DNA from: Candidatus Kirkpatrickella diaphorinae
GTDB lineage: Bacteria > Pseudomonadota > Alphaproteobacteria > Acetobacterales > Acetobacteraceae
Direction of reading: 5' to 3'
Length of the DNA: 64,000 nt
Assembly (NCBI RefSeq): GCF_025736875.1
Contig: NZ_CP107052.1
Span: 1 to 64,000 of the forward strand
Shown in pieces: positions 17,637-25,450 of the stretch. Position numbers and translations under genes: made by a program. The first letter of the stretch is position 1. The number at the start of each line of letters is the position of its first letter. The notes under the pieces were generated by a model. The model made no database searches. It was not told the DNA's origin and was given only the letters and a program-made list of their open reading frames with translations.

Positions 17637-18791
17637 TTATTCGCAACTAAAAATGTCTCGGTAAGGGAGAGCCGCCTCGAAGGCGCGTTTCTGCGCGGCC
17701 ATCTCGACTGCCTCCTCCATTAGAAAATCCTGCACGGCTTTCCTTAAACCTTCGTGCGCGATGTAATGCGCCGACCATGTATAAGTCGGGCGGTAACCGC
17801 GCGATATTTTGTGCGTGCCTTGCGCACCGGCCTCAACGCGTTTGAGTTGATGCGCGATGGCCCATTCAATGGCTTGGTAATAGCAAAGCTCAAAATGCAA
17901 AGCGGGCCAATCCTCTGCGCAACACCAGTAACGCCCGTAAAGCGTGTCACCACTCAATATATTTAAAGCGGCGGCGATAATTTCCCCGTCGCGTGAGGCG
18001 GTCATGAGGATGATGTTTTCGCCCTGTGACGCGGCAAGACTTGCAAAAAATCCGGGGGCGAGATAGGCGTTTCCGCATCTTCGATCCGTCGTGGCGCGAT
18101 AAAGCGCGTTGATACGCCGCCACTCATCCGGCCGTAACGAGTCGCCGCGTCGGGTTGAGAATGTCAGGCCGTAGGATGTCGCCAAATCCCGCTCTTTGCG
18201 GATCATTTTTCGCTTACGCGAGGTGAGGGAACCCAGAAACGCACTGAAATCCGCGTAAGCGTCATTTATCCAGTGATATTGCAGGCCTCGGCGCGTCAGC
18301 CAGCCCGACTCCGCAAGGAGGGTGGCTTCCTCCTCCGTGCAGAATGTCAGATGCGCGGAAGAAAGCCCGGCAGATTGCGCCATTTCAACCATATGCGCCG
18401 CCATACGCCGCTTGACCATGTCCGCCTCTTTTCCGGTAAGGCCGCATGAGATGCGGGCCCCGCTGACGGGTGTGAAGGGGACACATCCCGTGAGCTTCGG
18501 GTAATATCGGCCGCCTGCCGCCATGAAAGCCTCTGCCCATGGCTGGTCGAACACATATTCACCTAAAGAGTGGCTTTTCACATAAAGCGGGGCAATGGCC
18601 AGAATCTGACCGTTCTCACGTAAAACGCCGTGACAGGGATGCCATCCTTGAGACGGCACGGCGGAACCGCTCTGCTCCAGTGCGAGGAAGAAATCGCGGC
18701 CCGTCAGAACGTCATCGCCGACACAGCGCCGCCAATCCGCCGCGGGTATCGCTTCCGCACGGGGTGCGATGCTGAAACCGTCACTTGTCAT
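17637..18791 (-). CDS. DUF482 / GNAT-fold acyltransferase-like protein
   Basis: A 384-residue protein of the family often named 'peptidogalycan biosynthesis protein' (DUF482), built on a GNAT/Fem-like fold. Seen in the sequence: FDQPWAEAF near residue 80, YYPKLTGCVPFTPV at about 95-108, SAHLTF, and the C-terminal FELCYYQAIEWAIAH ... GAQGTHKISRGY, which are the strongest conserved blocks I associate with the family. The biochemical reaction is unknown and cell-wall acyl/aminoacyl transfer is only a suggestion from the fold. It is in line with the downstream 63-codon gene and upstream Rid gene. Confidence 0.75.
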   Translation of the reverse strand: MTSDGFSIAPRAEAIPAADWRRCVGDDVLTGRDFFLALEQSGSAVPSQGWHPCHGVLRENGQILAIAPLYVKSHSLGEYVFDQPWAEAFMAAGGRYYPKLTGCVPFTPVSGARISCGLTGKEADMVKRRMAAHMVEMAQSAGLSSAHLTFCTEEEATLLAESGWLTRRGLQYHWINDAYADFSAFLGSLTSRKRKMIRKERDLATSYGLTFSTRRGDSLRPDEWRRINALYRATTDRRCGNAYLAPGFFASLAASQGENIILMTASRDGEIIAAALNILSGDTLYGRYWCCAEDWPALHFELCYYQAIEWAIAHQLKRVEAGAQGTHKISRGYRPTYTWSAHYIAHEGLRKAVQDFLMEEAVEMAAQKRAFEAALPYRDIFSCE

Positions 18792-18845
18792 GCGGCGAAA
18801 GGCAGGCGGGAGGGCCGAAACCCTTCGGCCCCCTGTGACGACTTA

Positions 18846-19313
18846 TCAGAGCGCGATTTCAAAAATAGCCTCGACTTCCACCGGAGCATTCAATGGCAGA
18901 GAGGGGACGCCGATGGTTGAGCGCGCATGGATGCCACGCTCCCCGAAGAGCTCGACTGCGAGGTCGGAGGCGCCATTCATGATTTTGGCGTGATTGGTGA
19001 AAGCGGGCGCGCAACTGATAAATCCGCCAAGGCGCACAATTCTTTTGACACGCTCCAGATTTCCGAGGGCCGCCTTCGCCTGGGCCACGACGTTGAGGAA
19101 GCAGGCCTGCGCGCAGGCAATGCCGATCTCTTCCGCAACCTCACCCCCAAGCTTCCCTTTCGCCTTCAGGGCGCCCGCCTCAAGCGGTAACTGGCCGGAT
19201 ATGATGAGAAGTGAGCCCGTCTGGACGCAGGCGACATAATTGGCGACCGGCTTTGCCGCTTCCGGCAATGACAGGCCCAATGCGGCAATTTTTTTTTCAA
19301 TATCGAGAGACAT
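18846..19313 (-). CDS. RidA/YjgF-family protein
   Basis: Small trimeric enamine/imine deaminase family, which clears reactive 2-aminoacrylate formed by PLP enzymes. The 155 residues from the ATG at 19313 include SGQLPLE, the VVAQAKAALGNLERVKRIVRLGGFI helix-strand unit, and the C-terminal STIGVPSLPLNAPVEVEAI, with the Arg (HARSTIGV) at the position of the substrate-binding arginine. Its length and the NYVACVQTGSLLIISG start place it in the longer Rid subgroup (TdcF-like/Rid4-7 type), distinct from the second Rid gene near 46.5 kb. Catalytic activity is not certain in this subgroup. Confidence 0.82.
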   Translation of the reverse strand: MSLDIEKKIAALGLSLPEAAKPVANYVACVQTGSLLIISGQLPLEAGALKAKGKLGGEVAEEIGIACAQACFLNVVAQAKAALGNLERVKRIVRLGGFISCAPAFTNHAKIMNGASDLAVELFGERGIHARSTIGVPSLPLNAPVEVEAIFEIAL

Positions 19314-19417
19314 GGAGCGACCCTTTGCTTTTTTAGCCTCACGCATGCGGTATGCATGACGGCGCTGAATTTATAGGTCAGGCGTCTCAAGAGCGCCATG
19401 TCGCTTTCGTAAAACAT

Positions 19418-20989
19418 TTACACGACGCGCAAATGCTGCCGATGCGCCCCGTCCCGATCACCGGCTTCCGCGTCAGCCTCGAAAGGGAGGAAAGGATCGG
19501 CGGATGACATGGGGTCATGCTCCGCTTCCGGGCTGATATCCGGGAGTTTCACACCCAGATACGTCTCTGAAAGGCTGCGGAAAACATAATCCGTTATGGA
19601 TGAGGCATGATTGGCCGCGGCGTCACCTTCAACCGTGCCGCCAATCCCGTAACGTGCATAGGCGAATTGGTCCACATAGACATCCAGCGGGACACCATAT
19701 TGCAGCCCGATTGATACGGCCTGATTGAGACTGTCAATCAACCCTTTGACCATCGAACTACCGCGCGCAGCATTGATCGTGACTTCACCCAGTGAGCCGT
19801 CGTCAAATTCACCTGTCCGAAGGTAAAGGCGCTGCCCCCCGATGGAAACACGCATGGAGACGCCATTGAGCCGGTGCGGTAACAGCCGGCGCTGCCCACG
19901 CTCCAGCCGGGATTGCGGCGACAGGATAAGAGTCGGGTCAGGGCGTGCGGGCATCCGATCAACAAAACCCGCCAAGGCGCGATGCATTGCCAGATGGGCC
20001 GAAATATCGGGCTGGGTGAGGGGCGTCTGTCCCGCAAAAGCGGCCGCGAGGGCAGTCTCGGGCGTGAAGCCTTTATAAGCGAGCCGCGCGAGAGTGCTCG
20101 TCCTGAGCGCGCCATTTTCGTTCAAGGGGGAGAAAATCGGTGTGAAACCGCACGCATCGACACCGAGGATGCAATCAATGGGTCCCGGCGCCGAAAACCC
20201 GGTCTCTATCAGCGGTTGAGATGGCAGGCTGTCATCCGCATGGTCGATTTCATCACGGATCTGCTCACCGATCGCGGCAAGCCCGGCAATGGGGCATGAT
20301 GTGGGCGGTAGCGGGACCGGCCCCGCATTCTGCCGCGCGACGGAGGTTGTCAGCCAGGCCATATAACACGCAGCATCCCGCCCGGCATCGCTGTCATAAT
20401 CAAAGCCGAGCGCGGCGAGGGCTGCATCGATATTGGTCAGGAGGAGCGTGCCTGCCCGACGGGGAAGAAGCGCGTCCTCCGGCGGTGCGGCGCTGATATC
20501 AGCTTCTTCCGGCGTGTCGAAAAGCGGTAACTCTCCATTAAGCTGCGTGCCGGCATGGGCGTGGATCTCACGCAGCGTGTCGCAGACGCGACGCAAAGCG
20601 GCGACATAACCCGGCCCATCAAACACGCCGTGACCGCAGAAGGACGCGACATTGACGATGAAGCCCCCCTGACGGTCATGCTGGCCCTGCCACAAACCGG
20701 CCGTCGGCGCGACCTGACGCTGAAGGAGCAGATCAAGAAATTCCCGGCTCCTTACAACGCCCAGATTTTCATCGCCTGTGATATTGGCCTGGATCATCGT
20801 CAGCCAGGGCATGATGGCGTCATCAAAAGTGAGGGGGCCTTGCGACAGGGACAGATCCAGCATGGCGCGCGCCGCCACATCATCCCAGGTGATGGGGAGG
20901 GTGACGCTGCCAAGCGGGCCGGTATCCGGGTCCGCGCTGATGCGGACGGATCGGAGGGGGAGGGCTTTGATTGTTTCCATCATCGTCAT
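19418..20989 (-). CDS. class II ribonucleotide reductase (NrdJ)-related protein lacking the catalytic core
   Basis: A 523-residue protein with blocks in the same order as adenosylcobalamin-dependent NrdJ of alphaproteobacteria. These are a QRQVAPTAGLW segment (91-100), NVASF (113-117) plus a following helix, LGFDYDSDAGR (194-204), a CILGVDACGFTPIF stretch (273-286), a KGFTPETALAAAF helix (306-318), and an extended C-terminal TSCPD-type domain at about 370-480 (LYLRTGEFDDG, SIGLQYGVP, SSITDYVFR). Full NrdJ is about twice as long. The NPCSE active-site loop, the glycyl-rich GSGTGSNFS region and the DCANPC block are not found. It is unlikely to reduce ribonucleotides and may be regulatory or structural. 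Alignment was from memory, by eye. Confidence 0.7.
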   Translation of the reverse strand: MTMMETIKALPLRSVRISADPDTGPLGSVTLPITWDDVAARAMLDLSLSQGPLTFDDAIMPWLTMIQANITGDENLGVVRSREFLDLLLQRQVAPTAGLWQGQHDRQGGFIVNVASFCGHGVFDGPGYVAALRRVCDTLREIHAHAGTQLNGELPLFDTPEEADISAAPPEDALLPRRAGTLLLTNIDAALAALGFDYDSDAGRDAACYMAWLTTSVARQNAGPVPLPPTSCPIAGLAAIGEQIRDEIDHADDSLPSQPLIETGFSAPGPIDCILGVDACGFTPIFSPLNENGALRTSTLARLAYKGFTPETALAAAFAGQTPLTQPDISAHLAMHRALAGFVDRMPARPDPTLILSPQSRLERGQRRLLPHRLNGVSMRVSIGGQRLYLRTGEFDDGSLGEVTINAARGSSMVKGLIDSLNQAVSIGLQYGVPLDVYVDQFAYARYGIGGTVEGDAAANHASSITDYVFRSLSETYLGVKLPDISPEAEHDPMSSADPFLPFEADAEAGDRDGAHRQHLRVV

Positions 20990-21143
20990 ACCGTCAGCTT
21001 AAGTGAGGTCGTGCGAGATAAAAAGGCTATACGAACCGCATGATAGGCGTTTAATGGTCTGTATAACGAGGATAAGGTGGATAACTTGATATGGATCGGC
21101 GCGCGAGCTGCCTGAGAGGGTCAGAGGCTTCGATGGCGCCGGT

Positions 21144-21175
21144 CATGCCGGGCGCATAAATGCGTGGCGGGCATG
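21144..21175. other. inverted repeat upstream of the mlaD-like gene
   Basis: CATGCC (21144-21149) / GGCATG (21170-21175) encloses CGCA/TGCG (21153-21156, 21161-21164). It ends 25 bases before the mlaD-like ATG, within the 211-base divergent promoter region. It could be an mRNA leader fold or an operator. No U-run follows, so it is not a terminator. Confidence 0.35.
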
Positions 21176-21200
21176 TCAATTTAAGGTAAGGCGGAGGAAT

Positions 21201-21722
21201 ATGGAACGCGTTTCAGCCATTCAGACACGACGGCAGACCGCAGAAATCATTGTCGGTATGCTGGTGCTTGCCGTTCTCCTCCTGATGCTGGTCCTTGCCA
21301 TCGCCGGACGCTATCGCAGTGGCGGGGATGATTATATTCTGAAGGCGGATTTCAACCAGATTGACGGCCTCTCCATCGGCTCGGATGTCCGGCTTGCCGG
21401 GATTACGGTTGGACATGTCGCCACCACGCGCGTTGACCCGAAAACCTATCGCGCCAACGTCACCTTCACGGTTGATCGTTCAGTTGCCCTGCCGGTGGAC
21501 AGTGCGGCAATCATCACTTCAGACAGTCTGCTGGGCGGCAAATATATCGCCCTCTCTCCCGGTGGGGACACGGCGCTGCTGAAGTCCGGGCAGCTTATGT
21601 CCATCACCCAGGGTTCCATCAGCCTGGAGCAGCTTCTGAGCAAATTTATCTTCTCCGTGACGGACAGCATCCAGAAAAACGACCGGTCGGATGGTGATAA
21701 TGGCGGGTCATCCCTCAAATGA
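21201..21722 (+). CDS. mlaD: MlaD-like MCE-domain lipid transport protein
   Basis: Periplasmic substrate-binding component of the Mla phospholipid transport system, anchored by one N-terminal helix (residues about 16-36). The MCE domain follows at about 45-120 (FNQIDGLSIGSDVRLAGITVGHV ... LLGGKYIALSPGG). At 173 residues it is the single-MCE-domain size of MlaD. AGGCGGAGGA lies just upstream of the ATG. No mlaE, mlaF or mlaC is adjacent, so the permease/ATPase must be elsewhere. Its stop overlaps the next small gene by 4 bases. Confidence 0.88.
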   Translation: MERVSAIQTRRQTAEIIVGMLVLAVLLLMLVLAIAGRYRSGGDDYILKADFNQIDGLSIGSDVRLAGITVGHVATTRVDPKTYRANVTFTVDRSVALPVDSAAIITSDSLLGGKYIALSPGGDTALLKSGQLMSITQGSISLEQLLSKFIFSVTDSIQKNDRSDGDNGGSSLK

Positions 21723-21925
21723 TGCGGCCGGACTGGAAAGACGTGCATGGTGTGCCGATCTCCTGTCTCGAAAAGCGGCGCCTCCTCGATGAAAATGCGG
21801 CGGAGCTTGAGCAGGTGATACGGGATGCGTGGGATGACGCCCTCCTGATGGGCGTGGCACCCGCCATTATGCGGACATATCTGGAAAAACTGGTGACTGG
21901 GTTGAAGGAAGGGTCAGCTTCATGA
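21719..21925 (+). CDS. 68-residue conserved-context protein of unknown function
   Basis: The frame overlaps the mlaD stop by 4 bases and the DUF2155 start by 4 bases, so it is locked into a three-gene cassette and very probably translated. A second ATG at 21722 is possible. The protein is acidic and helical (LLDENAAELEQVIRDAWDDALLMG ...), with one Cys and no signal peptide, so it should be cytoplasmic. No family is recognised. Confidence 0.65.
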   Translation: MMRPDWKDVHGVPISCLEKRRLLDENAAELEQVIRDAWDDALLMGVAPAIMRTYLEKLVTGLKEGSAS

Positions 21926-22608
21926 TGCGAAGGGCGCGCCGGGTAGAGGGCCGGTTGATCGCGGTGGCTCTGCTGGGGCTGATAGGTCATGTGACCGAGG
22001 GGGATACGGCCCGCGCGGCGGATCTGGTCGCGCCGCCGGTCATGTATGCGCCAAACCTCTGGCAGGGGAAGAGCGTGGCCGTCATCCGCATACTGCGCCG
22101 GGTCGACTCTCATATTGAGGAAATGACCATTCCCGTCGGGCAGGAGGGGCAATATAAAACACTGCACCTTCATGTTGAACAATGCGTTGAGAAGCCGCCG
22201 ACATTGCCGCGAGACGCGGCGGCCCGCCTCTCCATCCGCGATGACACGAACCCGGATTTTCATTTCGATGGCTGGATCGTGCAGAATGCCCCCGCCCTTT
22301 CAACTTACACAAACCCGCTTTATGGCGTCAGTGTCGTGCGATGTGAGGGCAACCCGGTGGCTCCCCTGCTGGCACCTTTACCAGCACCGGTGAAGCCGGA
22401 CCCGGATGCCGTCAAAAAGCCGGAAGATGCGCAGGGGCCGACCCGTGAAGCTGCCGGGCCGCAGCTTTCAAGCCCGAACTCTCAAACGCCGCAGGAGGCT
22501 GCACCTTTCGAACTCGCGCCCGGGGGGCAGGGCTTAACCGCGCCAGCCAACTCCGCCCCTTCCAGCAAGATGCCCCAGGACGCGCCGCTGCAATTGGCGC
22601 CGCCCTGA
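21922..22608 (+). CDS. DUF2155 exported protein
   Basis: A 228-residue protein with an N-terminal signal (to about residue 33, AARA/A) and a DUF2155 domain at about 45-145, marked by FDGWIVQNAPAL and NPLYGVSVVRC. It is followed by an 80-residue Pro/Ala/Gln-rich, probably disordered tail. Two cysteines (ECVE-type in the first half and VVRC) may pair in the periplasm. Function unknown in the family. The gene is translationally coupled to the 68-codon gene and ends at a strong terminator, so mlaD-orf-DUF2155 forms a closed transcription unit. Confidence 0.8.
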   Translation: MMRRARRVEGRLIAVALLGLIGHVTEGDTARAADLVAPPVMYAPNLWQGKSVAVIRILRRVDSHIEEMTIPVGQEGQYKTLHLHVEQCVEKPPTLPRDAAARLSIRDDTNPDFHFDGWIVQNAPALSTYTNPLYGVSVVRCEGNPVAPLLAPLPAPVKPDPDAVKKPEDAQGPTREAAGPQLSSPNSQTPQEAAPFELAPGGQGLTAPANSAPSSKMPQDAPLQLAPP

Positions 22609-22628
22609 ACTGACAGAAATCCTAGGCT

Positions 22629-22665
22629 AAAATCTCCGGATTTTCCGGCAGATCCGGAGATTTTT
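22629..22665 (+). terminator. rho-independent terminator after the DUF2155 gene
   Basis: A perfect 13-bp stem, AAAATCTCCGGAT (22629-22641) / ATCCGGAGATTTT (22652-22664), with a 10-base loop and one further T. It separates the mlaD cassette from otsBA. Confidence 0.85.
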
Positions 22666-22732
22666 CCGACGCGCGACCTCTCATCGTTGCTGAAGCCGCG
22701 CAACCCATAGAAGCCGGAGAAGTTCACACAAG

Positions 22733-23488
22733 ATGCATTCTCGCCGTGCCTCTGACCCTGCTCAAAACCCCCCTGCGCCGCCTCTCCCCCTGAATCTCGC
22801 CAAAACGGCCTTTCTCCTTGATTTCGATGGCACGCTCGTCGATATCGCGCCCACGCCGGATGCCGTGACGGTCGCGCCGGGTCTGACTGAGACATTGCAG
22901 CGCCTGAGAGCCGTAACGGGCGATGCAGTCGCGATCATCTCAGGCCGGACGATTGAGGAGATCGACCAGTTTCTACCGCACATTGTCTACGCCATCTCCG
23001 GTGAACATGGCGCAGCCTTCCGGGAAGCGCCCGACGCGGCCATCACGCATCTCGATTTACCGTCGCCGCCGCCTGAATGGTTGCGGCAGGCGCGGCAATT
23101 CGGCGCGATGCATGAAGGCAGCATCATTGAGCCGAAGAAAAACGGGCTGGTGTTGCATTATCGGAACTGCCCGGATGCCGCGGCGGTTTTTGAGCGTTTC
23201 GCGCGTGAGATCACCGCGGATCACACTGATTTTTATGTTCAACCTGCCAAAATGGCGTGGGAAATCCGGTCGAAAGGCGTTGACAAAGGCAAGGCCCTGA
23301 GGCGCATCATGTCATTGCCGAAATTTCGTGATAAACTTCCGATCTTCGTCGGCGACGACAAAACGGATATTGATGGTGTGCATGCAGCGCAGGCAATGGG
23401 CGGGAAGGGGTATCTCATTCCAGAAGATTTCGCGACCTCAGACATATTCCGAGCCTGGTTACGACATTGCGCGGAGATGCGGCCATGA
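22733..23488 (+). CDS. otsB: trehalose-6-phosphate phosphatase
   Basis: HAD-superfamily phosphatase releasing trehalose from trehalose-6-phosphate. Motif I DFDGTLVD has the nucleophile Asp30 and the acid/base Asp32. SGR (motif II area), the Lys of KGVDKGKAL, and GDDKTD (motif IV) follow in order. The 251-residue length is typical. The last codons overlap otsA by 4 bases (ATGA), consistent with coupled synthesis of the two trehalose enzymes, which usually protect against osmotic and desiccation stress. Confidence 0.94.
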   Translation: MHSRRASDPAQNPPAPPLPLNLAKTAFLLDFDGTLVDIAPTPDAVTVAPGLTETLQRLRAVTGDAVAIISGRTIEEIDQFLPHIVYAISGEHGAAFREAPDAAITHLDLPSPPPEWLRQARQFGAMHEGSIIEPKKNGLVLHYRNCPDAAAVFERFAREITADHTDFYVQPAKMAWEIRSKGVDKGKALRRIMSLPKFRDKLPIFVGDDKTDIDGVHAAQAMGGKGYLIPEDFATSDIFRAWLRHCAEMRP

Positions 23489-24819
23489 GTCGTCTCGTCC
23501 TCGTGTCCAATCGCGTGCCGGATGTCAAGGAGCGCGTGCAGTCGGCCGGTGGGCTTGTCGTCGGGCTTGGCGAGGCGGTGCGCGACACGGAAGGGCTGTG
23601 GTTCGGCTGGTCCGGTCAACATCGGGAGAATGCTGTTTCCTCCGACGTGCAGATAGAGCAGCTTCATAGAGTCACATTCGCGACGGTTGATCTGACAACC
23701 GATCAGCACACACGCTTTTACGAGAATTTCGCAAACGGCACGCTCTGGCCGCTTTGCCATTACCGCCTTGAGATGATCCGCTACCGGCGGGAGGATTATG
23801 AGTCCTATCGTGAGGTCAATACGCTTTTCGCGCGGAAGCTGGCCCCCTTATTGCAGGAAGACGACGTCATATGGGTGCATGATTATCACCTGATGACTCT
23901 GGGTGCCGAGCTGCGCGCTCTCGGCGTCCGAAACCGCATCGGCTATTTTCTGCATATCCCGCTACCGCCCTGGAGCGTGACGCGGGTTCTGCCCTGTGCG
24001 GCGGAATTGCTGCGTGACCTGACACAATATGACCTGATTGGCGTGCAGACTGAGGAAGACCGCGAAAACTTTAATAGCTGCTTTTCAGCCATCGGTCTTT
24101 TCACACGGGTGGAGCATTTTCCGATCGGCATCGCGCCGGAGGAATTTAGGGAAGAGGCACGCCGCAATGTCGATGCGCCGGAAGTCGTCCGCCTGATGGA
24201 CAGTCTGCGCGGCCGCAAGCTGGTGATCGGTGTTGATCGGCTCGATTATTCAAAAGGCATCCCGGAACGAATCAAGGGTTTTGAAAAACTGATCCGGCGT
24301 TATCCGCAGCATGAGGCGAAAGTTGTCATGTTGCAGATAGCCCCGGTCTCACGTGCGGGGGTGTCCGCCTATCAGCATCTCCGGCGAGAAGTCGATGAAC
24401 TGAGTGGACATGTCAATGCCACGTTCGGCACGTTTGACTGGACGCCTGTCCGCTTCCTGACGCAATCCGTGCCGCGACATGTCCTGGCAGGGTTTCATCG
24501 CCGCGCGGATATTGCCCTTGTGACGCCATTACGGGATGGGATGAACCTCGTCGCAAAGGAATATGTCGCGGCGCAAGATGGGGATGACCCGGGCGTCCTC
24601 ATTTTATCGTCACTCGCTGGTGCAGCGCCTGAACTTAAGGCCGCCCTTCAGGTTAATCCCTATGATCCCGATCAGATCGCTGAGGCGCTTCATCTTGCGC
24701 TGACAATGAAAAAAGAAGTACGGAAAAAAAGATGGCGTTTTCTCAACGTCGAGGTGCAACGCAACACGGCGGCGCGCTGGGCTGCAGAATTCCTCTCCGT
24801 ACTCAAGGAAGTGAGGTGA
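23485..24819 (+). CDS. otsA: alpha,alpha-trehalose-phosphate synthase (UDP-forming)
   Basis: GT20 enzyme that joins UDP-glucose and glucose-6-phosphate to trehalose-6-phosphate. Characteristic segments are VSNRVP at the start, HDYHLM (about residue 132-137), GYFLHIPLPP, GVDRLDYSKGIPER in the centre, and LVTPLRDGMNLVAKEYVA near the C-terminus. 444 residues is slightly shorter than E. coli OtsA. The ATG at 23485 overlaps the otsB stop. The order otsB-otsA within one unit makes the pathway self-contained. No regulator is adjacent. Confidence 0.95.
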   Translation: MSRLVLVSNRVPDVKERVQSAGGLVVGLGEAVRDTEGLWFGWSGQHRENAVSSDVQIEQLHRVTFATVDLTTDQHTRFYENFANGTLWPLCHYRLEMIRYRREDYESYREVNTLFARKLAPLLQEDDVIWVHDYHLMTLGAELRALGVRNRIGYFLHIPLPPWSVTRVLPCAAELLRDLTQYDLIGVQTEEDRENFNSCFSAIGLFTRVEHFPIGIAPEEFREEARRNVDAPEVVRLMDSLRGRKLVIGVDRLDYSKGIPERIKGFEKLIRRYPQHEAKVVMLQIAPVSRAGVSAYQHLRREVDELSGHVNATFGTFDWTPVRFLTQSVPRHVLAGFHRRADIALVTPLRDGMNLVAKEYVAAQDGDDPGVLILSSLAGAAPELKAALQVNPYDPDQIAEALHLALTMKKEVRKKRWRFLNVEVQRNTAARWAAEFLSVLKEVR

Positions 24820-24820
24820 C

Positions 24821-25342
24821 ATGATGTCCGTCCGGGCCTGTGGGGCGTTTCTTTTCCTGCTCAGCATTCTTGCTCTTGCAACGGCGTGGTTCGCGGAGCG
24901 CGTCCTTGGGTTGCCGCCCTGTGAATTATGCCTGCTTGAGCGCATACCGTGGAAGATCACCTTATTCCTCGGTGCGGTGGCGCTGCTGGCCAACGGGCGT
25001 GTCGGTGCCATTGCCAATGTCACGGCCATCCCCGTCACCTTTGTCGGGGTTGTGCTTTCCGCCATCAATATCGGGGTTGAGCAGAAATGGTGGGAGAGTC
25101 CTTTCCCCGCCTGTCATGCGCCCGTTTTTAAAGGCGGTAGTTTTTCACAGCATCTGGCGGCCATGCCCTTGCGCCCCGTGAAACCCTGTGACGCGCCGAC
25201 CTATCTGTTTCATCTGCCATTTTCGATGGCCCTGATGGGTGGGGTTGTTTCGCTTATTGTGATGATCGCGCTGATCTATTGGGCGCACGCTTATTTCACG
25301 ACACCGCGGAAACGATTCCGCCACAGCGCTTCTTTCAGATAA
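24821..25342 (+). CDS. dsbB: disulfide bond formation protein B (DsbB family)
   Basis: Inner-membrane quinone-dependent oxidase that reoxidises DsbA. Four membrane helices are visible (about 5-24, 44-62, 65-85, 133-158). The first periplasmic loop carries CELC (Cys34, Cys37) and the second carries Cys98 and Cys123, so both redox pairs are intact. 173 residues. It starts one base after the otsA stop and is probably read through from it, though no functional link with trehalose is known. No dsbA is nearby. Confidence 0.9.
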   Translation: MMSVRACGAFLFLLSILALATAWFAERVLGLPPCELCLLERIPWKITLFLGAVALLANGRVGAIANVTAIPVTFVGVVLSAINIGVEQKWWESPFPACHAPVFKGGSFSQHLAAMPLRPVKPCDAPTYLFHLPFSMALMGGVVSLIVMIALIYWAHAYFTTPRKRFRHSASFR

Positions 25343-25450
25343 GACGCGTTCGGGAGGTCTTGCGGGCGGCCAAGCCCGCTCCCATTTTGTGATATATCCT
25401 TTAAACGCGCAACGTCATCTCAGCCGAGCCGTTTGAAGGGTGTTGATATT

